Source of the DNA: Acidimicrobiia bacterium UBA6912 | Lineage (GTDB): Bacteria; Actinomycetota; Acidimicrobiia; Spongiisociales; UBA5794 | Assembly: GCA_002450985.1 (NCBI GenBank) | Contig: DKBA01000059.1 | Location: 425 to 5,888, forward strand | DNA: 5,464 nucleotides | Direction of reading: 5' to 3' | Notes under the pieces: model-generated | Seen by the model: only the letters and a program-made list of their open reading frames with translations | The model's database searches: none | Told to the model about the DNA's origin: nothing | Program-made: the position numbers and the translations under genes | Shown: in pieces, positions 1 to 5,464 of the stretch | Position numbering within the stretch: position 1 is the first letter of the stretch | Layout of the letters: each line of letters opens with the position of its first letter

Positions 1-1
1 G

Positions 2-508
2 GTGGGTCTCATGCTGCAACTGGGCGAGCTTCGCCTCGCCGGCGGGGCCGCCCTGCTGTTCCTGGTGAACGTCGCCGGTGTGCTCGCCTCGGGGGCGGCG
101 ACCTTCCTCATCGCCGGCCTCGCACCCGGGCAGCGGCTCCTCTCCAGCGGGAGCCGCATCCAGGACGGTCTGCGCTGGGCGGCGATCGCAACGATCATCG
201 TCGCCCTGCCGCTCCAGTTCGGCCAGACGCGGCTGCTCCCCAGCCTGCTCGACGACGACACGATCGAAGGGGCGGTGGAGAAGTGGGCCGAGTCGACGGG
301 GCGAGCCGTCGACACGGTCGACGTCGGGGTGGATTACGACCATGGGACCGCCCAGGTGAACCTCATCATCGCCACGCCGGACACCAATGCCCCTGTCGAC
401 GAGCTGGCCGGGGCGATCGCCAACGAGGTCGATCAGCCGGTGACGGTCGACATTCAGGTCATGGAGACGGACCGCAGCCTCGTGAGCGTCGCCGAGCCGG
501 ACGAGTAG
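2..508 (+). CDS. DUF389-like integral membrane protein, C-terminal part (5' end outside window)
   Basis: The reading frame is open to the left edge, so only the last 168 or so residues are visible. The GTG at base 2 is merely the first complete codon and should not be taken as the start. Two hydrophobic segments are seen, at about residues 15-41 of the visible part (Gly/Ala/Leu-rich, containing LLFLVNVAGVLASG) and about 58-78. They are followed by a soluble acidic tail of roughly 90 residues with alternating hydrophobic strands. This order, a late helix with a FLxNxxG-type stretch, one more helix and then a small cytoplasmic alpha/beta tail, is what I recall of DUF389 proteins, whose function is unknown. 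The assignment rests on pattern memory, not on a search. The gene is not obviously linked to its neighbour, which lies on the opposite strand and converges on it. The stop is TAG at 506-508. Confidence 0.6.
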   Translation: MGLMLQLGELRLAGGAALLFLVNVAGVLASGAATFLIAGLAPGQRLLSSGSRIQDGLRWAAIATIIVALPLQFGQTRLLPSLLDDDTIEGAVEKWAESTGRAVDTVDVGVDYDHGTAQVNLIIATPDTNAPVDELAGAIANEVDQPVTVDIQVMETDRSLVSVAEPDE

Positions 509-509
509 C

Positions 510-544
510 GGGGAATACCCGAAGCGGGGCGAGGATGATTCCCC
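510..544 (+). terminator. Possible hairpin terminator after the DUF389-like gene
   Basis: GGGGAAT at 510-516 pairs perfectly with ATTCCCC at 538-544. The 21-base interval contains a small inner stem (CCCG 518-521 with CGGG 525-528). The outer stem starts 2 bases after the stop codon. There is no T-tract, and the loop is long, so this is a weak candidate supported mainly by its position. Confidence 0.3.
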
Positions 545-589
545 CACGGACGAGCCCATCGCTTCCGCCCTCGCCGCCGGCGCGAGTAG

Positions 590-706
590 GCGGAGATCCT
601 CTACCGCATCCTCACCGAGAGCTGGGGGACCTCTCCTGATGCGGCCCGCGCCGACCTCGACCGGTGGGTCCGGGGTGCGCCGCTCGTGAGGTTCCGGCTG
701 TTCTGA
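590..706 (+). pseudogene. Start-less open stretch, possible 3' gene remnant
   Basis: This frame runs from just after an in-frame TAG (587-589) to TGA at 704-706 and gives about 38 residues without any ATG or GTG in its first thirty codons. The translation reads like coding sequence: EILYRILTESWGTSPDAA, then ARADLDRWVRGAPLVRFRLF. It is an amphipathic, helix-prone segment with conserved-looking Trp, Pro and Arg, ending in a hydrophobic tail. Upstream, in another frame around 531-580, an acidic stretch (EDDSPTDEPIASALAAG) also looks protein-like, which would fit a frameshifted decayed gene. I recognise no family. It could equally be chance in GC-rich DNA. Confidence 0.25.
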
Positions 707-715
707 CCGCCCGGC

Positions 716-1363
716 TCATCCCGCAGGTGAGGTGATGCGCAGGGTCCTCACGCCTGCGATCTCCTTCGTGCTGTCGACTTCGTCGAAGCCGAACAGCTCG
801 GCGATGCGGTCGTGCACCTGACGCATCAGCGGGTTGTTGCCGGCAGCGACCGCCGATGCGTACGTGCTGCCACCGACCCACTTGTTGAGTTGGGTGGGGA
901 AGTCGTACGGGCCGTTTGCGTTGATGCCTCGCGAGCCACTCGCCGTCTTGAACCCTGCCGCCACGAAGTAGGGAGCGTGGAGGGCGCCCCAGCAGCTCGT
1001 CGAATACAGGAGACGGAACCGATGGGCCAGGCCAAGGGCGCCGAGCTCATCGGTGAGGTCCTCGATGCGCGCCTTCCCGTCCACGAACTTCAGACCATCT
1101 CGGAGTCCGTGCAGATTGAGGAACACGTCGAGCGCCTGTGTCCCCACGCTCTTGGCCAGGATCCGGACCCGGGTGACGAAGGCCTCCCGCGTGACGCCAT
1201 TCCCCGTCAGCACCGAGACCCTGCGGTAGTGGGGCGCCGTGATGTCCTTGCCGAGGGCGATGGCGTTGTCGTCGAGCCATCGGTAGAGCAGCTGATACTT
1301 CTGGGTGGTACCCGACACGTTGCTGACGAGCAACATGACCCGATCGTCCTTGCCGACGCTCAT
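716..1363 (-). CDS. Small caspase-like (clan CD) cysteine peptidase-fold protein, function unknown
   Basis: The protein has 215 residues and no signal peptide or membrane segment, so it is probably cytoplasmic. The ATG at 1363-1361 is set by an AGGAGG six bases upstream. Seen in order: a first hydrophobic strand (about 9-15, VMLLVSN), a strand and turn VSVLTGNGVTREAF (49-62), a helix to about 73, then a strand ending in His-Gly (ALDVFLNLHG, 77-86; candidate catalytic His85). Next comes a strand ending in Cys (RLLYSTSCWG, 117-126; candidate Cys124) and then AAGFKTASGSRG (135-146). In caspases, metacaspases, gingipains and CHAT proteins a hydrophobic strand leads into His-Gly, and the next core strand leads into the nucleophilic Cys. 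The spacing of 39 residues is in the plausible range. The family assignment is inference. It stands alone with no fused sensor or death-fold domain, and its neighbours are a convergent membrane protein gene and a divergent short lipoprotein-like gene. Substrate and role are unknown. Confidence 0.7.
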   Translation of the reverse strand: MSVGKDDRVMLLVSNVSGTTQKYQLLYRWLDDNAIALGKDITAPHYRRVSVLTGNGVTREAFVTRVRILAKSVGTQALDVFLNLHGLRDGLKFVDGKARIEDLTDELGALGLAHRFRLLYSTSCWGALHAPYFVAAGFKTASGSRGINANGPYDFPTQLNKWVGGSTYASAVAAGNNPLMRQVHDRIAELFGFDEVDSTKEIAGVRTLRITSPAG

Positions 1364-1369
1364 CCTCGT

Positions 1370-1375
1370 CCTCCT
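1370..1375 (-). promoter_or_regulatory. Ribosome binding site of the caspase-like gene
   Basis: The minus strand reads AGGAGG followed by ACGAGG and then ATG, an ideal Shine-Dalgarno with a six-base spacer. It fixes the start at 1363. The same reading frame is open much further upstream, across the divergent gene and into the permease gene, but that extension is not coding. Confidence 0.85.
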
Positions 1376-1407
1376 CGACTGCCTGCCCCCATCATGCTCG
1401 ACGCGGC

Positions 1408-1520
1408 GGCACGATGGGTGACGGCGTAGCCACCGAGTCCCGTTTCTCGGGCCGGCCATGAGCGATTCGCTGCGACGAATGGCACTACTTGGCACGCAGC
1501 GCACGAGCAACGATCGTGCC
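1408..1520. promoter_or_regulatory. Divergent intergenic region with several dyad elements (possible operators)
   Basis: The 168 bases between the two divergent starts (1364-1531) must hold both promoters. I cannot point to convincing -35/-10 boxes. Small symmetric elements are present. ATTCG (1465-1469) and CGAAT (1476-1480) form a dyad with a six-base spacer. GGCAC occurs at 1481-1485 and again at 1491-1495, one helical turn apart. GCACGA (1501-1506) and TCGTGC (1514-1519) could form a stem directly before the lipoprotein-like gene's Shine-Dalgarno. The octamer GGCACGAT (1408-1415) has its reverse complement at 1513-1520, so the same word precedes both genes in sense orientation. Any one of these could be chance. 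Confidence 0.3.
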
Positions 1521-1525
1521 GGAGG
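1521..1525 (+). promoter_or_regulatory. Ribosome binding site of the lipoprotein-like gene
   Basis: GGAGG is followed by a six-base spacer and GTG at 1532-1534. The spacing is ideal, which is the main reason to treat the short downstream frame as a real or formerly real gene. Confidence 0.7.
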
Positions 1526-1531
1526 TGCGTT

Positions 1532-1762
1532 GTGCGTCGCATCGCCGTGATCCTCGTGTGCATGGTGGTAGCGCTCGGCGGCCGATGCGGATCGCAGGAG
1601 GACACGGCAGCCGTCTCGGCCACGTCGGCACGGTCTTCCGTCCCCGCCACCGCGCCGACCACACTCCGATCGGCTGACTCGTCTGGACTGACCACGACGC
1701 GGACCCCGCTCCTGTCCGCGGCTGACGGCCTCGGCCTCCTCCAGATCGTCCCGATCGGGTGA
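1532..1762 (+). pseudogene. Short secreted or lipoprotein-like protein, apparently truncated with damaged lipobox
   Basis: Seventy-six codons start at a GTG with a well-placed Shine-Dalgarno. The N-terminus is a textbook export signal: MRR, then a hydrophobic core IAVILVCMVVAL (4-15), then GGRCGS. It is followed by a Ser/Thr/Ala/Pro-rich linker (about 22-60), as is common after the lipidated Cys of actinobacterial lipoproteins. However, position -1 to Cys19 is Arg18, which signal peptidase II does not normally accept; without that single codon (1583-1585) the site would read LGGC. The frame ends at ADGLGLLQIVPIG and TGA (1760-1762), where I would expect a folded C-terminal domain to begin. 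I therefore infer a lipoprotein that lost its domain. The alternative is a small, intact secreted peptide with another cleavage site. It is divergent from the caspase-like gene and ends just before a hairpin. No function can be assigned. Confidence 0.5.
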
Positions 1763-1779
1763 GCCTCTCCAGGCGCGAA

Positions 1780-1812
1780 GTGCGCCCCTCGCGGCGAACG
1801 CGAGGGGCGCAC
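1780..1812. terminator. Strong hairpin between convergent genes, probable bidirectional terminator
   Basis: A perfect 14-bp stem: GTGCGCCCCTCGCG (1780-1793), loop GCGAA (1794-1798), then CGCGAGGGGCGCAC (1799-1812). It starts 17 bases after the stop of the plus-strand lipoprotein-like gene and 6 bases after the stop of the minus-strand permease gene, so it can serve both. Neither side has a real T-tract (GTTGGTCT on the plus side), as is often the case for terminators in high-GC actinobacteria. Confidence 0.8.
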
Positions 1813-1818
1813 GTTGGT

Positions 1819-4251
1819 CTACTCCACGAGCCGCAGCGTGCCGGGGAGGTCGAGCCGGCGCATCCGGCGCACGTTGAACAGCGGCGCCACGGCGACGGCC
1901 ACCACCCCGAGGACCACCACGGTGACGATGGTCGCCGGTTTGAGCACCACGCTCAGTCCGATGTCCGGCAGCGTGGAGGCGAGCAGTGACGAGGTCATCC
2001 ACGACAAGATGGCCAGTCCGCCTGCGATGCCGACCACGGTGGCGACAAACCCGATGATCACACTCTCCGTCACCGCCATCCGCAGCGCCGTCCTGATGCG
2101 CACCCCGTAGGCGAACATCGTGGCGTGCTCACGGACACGGGCGTCGAGGCTGATGCTCGACGTCAGGAACGCGATCAGCACCGCAAGGACGAGCACCAGC
2201 ACGGCGATGAGCTGGATGACGCTCGTGAAGATGCCCATCTGCTCTTGCAGCGCCTCGGTGACCGACAGCACAGGCAGCACCGAGGCGACGCCCGGCAACG
2301 AGAAGAGCTCACGCTGCAGGTCGCCTTCGGCGACGGTGTCGACCGGGTCGACTTGCACCGTGTTGACGATCCCGGTGAGCCCCATCAGCGATGCATCGGC
2401 GGCATCCATGTACACGAAGTTGCGGACCGGGTATGGGTGGAGCGCCAGGACGGGCAGCCGGGAGTCGGAGAACGTGAACGACAGGGGGCCGGTCCGTTCC
2501 GGGTGGCGCAGCGTCACCGTGTCGCCGACACCGACGCCGAGATCCTGTGCCGCCTTCTCGGTGATGATCACGCCCATCTGCTCGTCGATCGCCCCTTCCG
2601 TGATCGTCGGGCGCCACGAGGCGGTCTCGAGGTCGAGGAGCTCGACGATCACGTCGATCTCCTCGGCGGGAGTGGACAGGCGCCCACCGACGCGGAGCGT
2701 CGGCTCCGCCCCCGCCACCGTGGCAGCCTCGGCGACGGCATCGACTTGTGGCCCGTCGGCGGGGTAGAAGCCGTCGAGGCTCACCACGGCACGGTCGGGC
2801 ACCGTACCCGTGGCCTCGACCTCGGCGTCGTTGATGGCGCCGAAGATGGAGTCCATCAGGCCGAGAAAGGCGATCAGCACCATGACGACCAATCCCACGG
2901 CGAGCGTCGTGAAACCCGAGCGCCACGGCGAGCGGCGCAGGTTGTGGACCGGCATCCGGCTGAACGTCGAGCCGTGGGTGTGAACCTTCCTGCCCCGTCG
3001 GCCGATCGGCACCGCCTTGTGGTACAGCGGCCGGATGGCGTCGACGGGCTTCACCCGCACCGCGTTGACCACCGGGATCGCGGTTGCGAGGAAGGGAACG
3101 AGGAACCCGGCCGCCGCCACCCCGGCGAACAGCCGCGTCTGGAAGGGCGTCTGCCACGCCGGCAGCGGCACGAAGGTCTCCATGATGCCCTGCATCGCGT
3201 TCCCTACGAGCATGCCGATGCCGACCCCGAAGACCACACCGAGCAGTGCGATCTGGGCGCTCACCAACAGCGGCCGCACGGCGATGCGGCGCGGTGGCAC
3301 ACCCAGTGCCATGGCGACACCGATCTCGCGGCGCTGCTGCTGGGCGAGCCGGTGGAGCATGATGTACGCCGCGACCACGGCGCCGCTGAACAGCAGGAAC
3401 GCCAGCATGTTGAAGATGCGCTGGTCGTTGTCGACGTCCTTGGTCAGTGCCTCGTAGGAGAGGTTGTCGTTGCGCGTCGACACCTCGGTGCCGACGCCGA
3501 GTGAGCCGAGCGTCGCCTCGAGCTCGTCGACCACGAGACCCCGGTCGGCGCCCGGCACCAGTGTGATCACGGCTTCGCTGACCGCACCCTCGCGGCCGGC
3601 GAGCTGCTGCGCCGTCTCGAGCGTGGTGAACACGCCGGCGAAGTTCGCCTCGGACAGGAAGATCTCGCCTTCCGGAGAGACGCTGAAGTACTCGGGTGTC
3701 GTCGCCTGAGCGACATACTCGAGCGAGCGCCCCCCGCTGATCTCGATGGTCCCACTGTCGGGGAGTCCATAGAACCGGGCGAAGTTGCGATCCAGCATCA
3801 CCGTGGGCTGCCCGGCGTCGGCCTCCGTCAGGGGCCGGCCGGTGAAGGCGTGGTAGCCGTTCACGCTCGGGCCTCCGTCGGAGAAGTCGGCGCCAGTGAT
3901 CTCCCCGCGCACGAGAATGGACTCGGTCGGGGTCGACGCGTCCACCTGGGTGGGGACGATGAGCCGCTCTTCCACGGCGTCGATCAACTCGGCGTGCTCG
4001 ATCTGGGCGACGGCGGACATCAGCTCGCCTTCCGGCAGGTAGCTGCCCGTGGTGAGCCCGACCCGCACGTCGTACATGTGGAGTGCCGAGTAGCTGGCGT
4101 CGTACGACATGCGGCGCCAGTTGGCGTTGCTCGTGAGCCCGGCGTAGGCGCCGGTGCCGATGGCGATGACGAGGGCGATGGACAGCACCTTCGCCCAGTG
4201 GGCGCGCAGGTCGCGCCACGACCACCGCAGGATGAGGGACAGTGCCTTCAT
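1819..4251 (-). CDS. FtsX-like ABC transporter permease (MacB/LolC superfamily, two FtsX domains)
   Basis: This 810-residue protein should be the membrane subunit working with the ATPase encoded directly upstream. Hydrophobic segments lie at about 21-39, 280-300, 328-352, 374-396, 446-470, 675-700, 726-752 and 772-794. This is the usual eight-helix layout of the duplicated FtsX type, with two large extracytoplasmic domains at about 40-279 and 471-674. Cytoplasmic coupling motifs follow the first helix of each FtsX domain: RREIGVAMALGVPPRRI (308-323) and REHATMFAYGVRIRTA (707-722). Such complexes act mechanically on periplasmic or membrane-bound substrates such as lipoproteins, lipids, peptides or peptidoglycan hydrolases, and are not importers. 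The substrate here is unknown. Length is typical, with no frameshift seen. The ATG at 4251 is supported by GGAGG six bases upstream, 12 bases after the ATPase stop. The gene ends the operon and is followed at once by the 1780-1812 hairpin. Confidence 0.92.
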   Translation of the reverse strand: MKALSLILRWSWRDLRAHWAKVLSIALVIAIGTGAYAGLTSNANWRRMSYDASYSALHMYDVRVGLTTGSYLPEGELMSAVAQIEHAELIDAVEERLIVPTQVDASTPTESILVRGEITGADFSDGGPSVNGYHAFTGRPLTEADAGQPTVMLDRNFARFYGLPDSGTIEISGGRSLEYVAQATTPEYFSVSPEGEIFLSEANFAGVFTTLETAQQLAGREGAVSEAVITLVPGADRGLVVDELEATLGSLGVGTEVSTRNDNLSYEALTKDVDNDQRIFNMLAFLLFSGAVVAAYIMLHRLAQQQRREIGVAMALGVPPRRIAVRPLLVSAQIALLGVVFGVGIGMLVGNAMQGIMETFVPLPAWQTPFQTRLFAGVAAAGFLVPFLATAIPVVNAVRVKPVDAIRPLYHKAVPIGRRGRKVHTHGSTFSRMPVHNLRRSPWRSGFTTLAVGLVVMVLIAFLGLMDSIFGAINDAEVEATGTVPDRAVVSLDGFYPADGPQVDAVAEAATVAGAEPTLRVGGRLSTPAEEIDVIVELLDLETASWRPTITEGAIDEQMGVIITEKAAQDLGVGVGDTVTLRHPERTGPLSFTFSDSRLPVLALHPYPVRNFVYMDAADASLMGLTGIVNTVQVDPVDTVAEGDLQRELFSLPGVASVLPVLSVTEALQEQMGIFTSVIQLIAVLVLVLAVLIAFLTSSISLDARVREHATMFAYGVRIRTALRMAVTESVIIGFVATVVGIAGGLAILSWMTSSLLASTLPDIGLSVVLKPATIVTVVVLGVVAVAVAPLFNVRRMRRLDLPGTLRLVE

Positions 4252-4257
4252 GTCATG

Positions 4258-4262
4258 CCTCC
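4258..4262 (-). promoter_or_regulatory. Ribosome binding site of the permease gene
   Basis: GGAGG on the minus strand, six bases before the ATG at 4251. It sits in the 12-base gap after the ATPase stop (TGA at 4266-4264), so it decides the permease start and implies co-translation with the ATPase. Confidence 0.85.
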
Positions 4263-4263
4263 G

Positions 4264-4962
4264 TCACCAGTGCAGCTCGGCCACGTCGGCCTTGCCGCCG
4301 CGCGGGGGTCCGTCGCTGACGACGTGCCCGCTGCTCAGCTCGACGACGCGGTCGGCCATGCGGGAGATCTCGCGGTTGTGGGTCACGACGAGCACGGCCC
4401 GCCCGTCCGTCGCCTGCTTCTGGAGCAGGTCGAGGATCTGGATGCCGGTCTGGAAGTCCAGCTCGCCGGTCGGCTCGTCGCAGAGCAGGACGGGGTTGTT
4501 GGTGGCGAGGGCGCGGGCGATGGCCACCCGTTGTTGCTCGCCGCCCGACAGCTCGTGCGGGAACCGATCGAGCTTGTCGGCGAGACCGACGCTGCGCAGG
4601 ACGTCGTCCGGGTGGAGCGGCGAGCCGGCGGCGTCGACCCCGAACTGCACGTTCTCCTGCGCGGTGAGCGCCGGGAACAGGTTGAACGACTGGAACACGA
4701 AGCTCACGGATGTCCGCCTGAACTCGAACAGCTCCCGACGTGATGCCAGGGAGATGTCGATGCCGTTGACCCGGACCGTGCCTTCGCTGGCCGTGTCGAG
4801 CGCACCGATGATGTTGAGCAGCGTCGTCTTGCCGCTGCCGGACGGGCCGAGGACGACGACGAACTCGCTCGGTGCCACGAAGAGCTCGACGTCGGCCAGG
4901 GCGGTGACGCTCACGGGTCCCGTGCCGTACCGCTTCGTGACGTCCTTGAGCTCGACGATCAT
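4264..4962 (-). CDS. ABC transporter ATP-binding protein, MacB/LolD type
   Basis: A complete 232-residue nucleotide-binding subunit of the length usual for this family. All motifs are in place: Walker A GPSGSGKTT (39-47, Lys45), Q-loop Gln91 in VFQSFNLFP, signature LSGGEQQ (138-144), Walker B VLLCDEPTGELD (158-169, catalytic Glu163) and switch His195 in VVTHN. The D-loop carries GELD where MacB/LolD relatives usually have GNLD, a mild variation. It should power the FtsX-like permease downstream as a cytoplasmic dimer. The ATG at 4962 is the sensible start because the family begins just before VELKDVTKRYG. An AGGAGG lies ten bases upstream, inside the last codons of the regulator gene. The same frame is open further upstream, but only as a shadow of the regulator gene. 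Confidence 0.95.
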   Translation of the reverse strand: MIVELKDVTKRYGTGPVSVTALADVELFVAPSEFVVVLGPSGSGKTTLLNIIGALDTASEGTVRVNGIDISLASRRELFEFRRTSVSFVFQSFNLFPALTAQENVQFGVDAAGSPLHPDDVLRSVGLADKLDRFPHELSGGEQQRVAIARALATNNPVLLCDEPTGELDFQTGIQILDLLQKQATDGRAVLVVTHNREISRMADRVVELSSGHVVSDGPPRGGKADVAELHW

Positions 4963-4969
4963 GATGCCG

Positions 4970-5461
4970 TCACCTCCTCGCGACGTTTGCCCCTGCCGCC
5001 CGTTGCTCGGCGAGAAAACGCTCGTGGAGCTTGGGGAGCTCGTGGGCATACCAGTGGTAGATGTCATGGACCTGATCGAGCCGCGCTCGGGCGTGCTCGC
5101 GGTCGCCGAACTGCTCCAGGGCATCGGTGATGAGGAGTTCGACCGCCGTGAGCCGCTCGAGCCGCCGCCGCAGCAGCTCGCCGACTGCGCCGTCGCGAGG
5201 GGCGAAGTAGTCGCGGCGCTCGCCGGGGACCCGCACCCTGTCGATGAGGCGGAAGTCGAGGAGAAAACGTGTCGCGGTGCTGATGGAGCCGGCGCTTGCG
5301 CCGAGAGACTCCTGGAGATCGGCCGCCGAGACGTGGGGGGCGTCGACGATGAGGAGATACGCCCAGACCCTTCCGGCCATTCGAGGGATGCCCCCGCTCT
5401 CGAAGAAGCGGCCCATCTCCTCGATGAAGCGGAGCTCCAGTGTTCGATCATCCGGCGTCAC
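4970..5461 (-). CDS. GbsR/MarR-type winged helix-turn-helix transcriptional regulator
   Basis: About 163 residues, first in the operon. An N-terminal helix FIEEMGRFFESGGIPRMAGR (12-31) leads into the helix-turn-helix (VSAADLQESLGASAGSISTATRFLLD, about 44-69) and the beta wing (RVRVPGERRDYF, 75-86). A C-terminal helical region (about 91-160) probably forms the dimer interface. The ExxG.PRxAGRxW and GSISTAxRxL...PGERRxYF patterns are those I know from GbsR-like proteins of the MarR superfamily, which bind DNA as dimers and often repress neighbouring transport genes. The likely targets are its own operon and thus the ABC transporter, though the promoter lies outside the window. The GTG at 5461 is only three bases from the edge with no visible Shine-Dalgarno, so the true start may lie beyond it. 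The ligand is unknown. Confidence 0.85.
   Translation of the reverse strand: MTPDDRTLELRFIEEMGRFFESGGIPRMAGRVWAYLLIVDAPHVSAADLQESLGASAGSISTATRFLLDFRLIDRVRVPGERRDYFAPRDGAVGELLRRRLERLTAVELLITDALEQFGDREHARARLDQVHDIYHWYAHELPKLHERFLAEQRAAGANVARR
4973..4978 (-). promoter_or_regulatory. Ribosome binding site of the ATPase gene, inside the regulator's 3' end
   Basis: AGGAGG on the minus strand encodes the final two Arg codons of the regulator and overlaps the beginning of its stop context (AGG AGG TGA). The spacer to the ATPase ATG is ten bases, slightly long. Ribosomes finishing the regulator would be placed at the ATPase start, suggesting translational coupling. Confidence 0.75.
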
Positions 5462-5464
5462 CGG

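Noticed and set aside
1750..1759. Perfect ten-base palindrome CCCGATCGGG at the end of the lipoprotein-like gene
   Set aside because: It has no loop, lies within coding sequence and is a single short GC-rich palindrome, easily expected by chance.
1364..2002. Upstream open extension of the caspase-like frame on the minus strand, which would give a 428-residue protein
   Set aside because: The extension is Arg/Gly/His-rich as expected of non-coding GC-rich frames, overlaps the divergent gene antisense and the permease gene in another frame, and ignores the strong Shine-Dalgarno before 1363.
2125..3504. A 459-codon plus-strand open frame antisense to the permease gene
   Set aside because: Its translation is dominated by Arg, His, Asp and Gly, has no domain pattern and mirrors the minus-strand gene's codon bias. 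The minus-strand frame has helices and FtsX motifs.
2309..4225. A 638-codon minus-strand frame inside the permease gene
   Set aside because: It is an Arg-rich shifted-frame shadow of the permease with no hydrophobic segments.
3850..4743. A 297-codon plus-strand open frame across the permease and ATPase genes
   Set aside because: It is antisense to two well-supported genes, is rich in Gly, His, Asp and Val without motifs, and lacks a plausible ribosome binding site.
4963..5451. Long N-terminal extension of the ATPase frame to give 395 residues
   Set aside because: The extension is Ser/Arg/Pro-rich low-complexity text lying in a different frame over the regulator gene. The ATPase family starts at MIVELKDV, with a Shine-Dalgarno in place.

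Overview
The window is GC-rich throughout, most strongly at third codon positions. It uses GTG as well as ATG starts, strong AGGAGG-type ribosome binding sites and a hairpin terminator with almost no U-tract. This fits a high-GC actinobacterium. The style of the lipoprotein and of the regulator would suit a lineage such as Acidimicrobiia, but that is an impression from protein character and not a demonstrated placement.

Layout from left to right. Bases 2-508 (+) hold the C-terminal end of a membrane protein that looks like a DUF389 protein. Bases 509-715 are intergenic, with a possible hairpin and a start-less open stretch that may be a gene remnant. Bases 716-1363 (-) encode a compact 215-residue protein of unknown role whose His-Gly and Cys motifs and strand order match the caspase-like (clan CD) peptidase fold. 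A 168-base divergent intergenic region separates it from a 76-codon gene at 1532-1762 (+). That gene looks like the N-terminal part of a lipoprotein with a damaged lipobox and an early stop. A perfect 14-bp stem hairpin at 1780-1812 lies between this gene and the convergent operon on the other strand.

Bases 1819-5461 (-) are a tight three-gene operon, read right to left: a GbsR/MarR-type winged-helix regulator (4970-5461), an ABC transporter ATPase of the MacB/LolD type (4264-4962) and an 810-residue FtsX-like permease (1819-4251). The gaps are 7 and 12 bases, and the Shine-Dalgarno of the ATPase lies inside the last codons of the regulator. The ATPase and permease should form one MacB/FtsX-type complex working on an envelope or lipid-like substrate, or exporting a hydrophobic compound. 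The regulator probably controls the operon. The substrate cannot be read from the sequence.

The most interesting locus is the single-domain caspase-like protein with its divergently placed, apparently decayed lipoprotein partner. I see no CRISPR array, tRNA, rRNA, transposase or other mobile element in the window.
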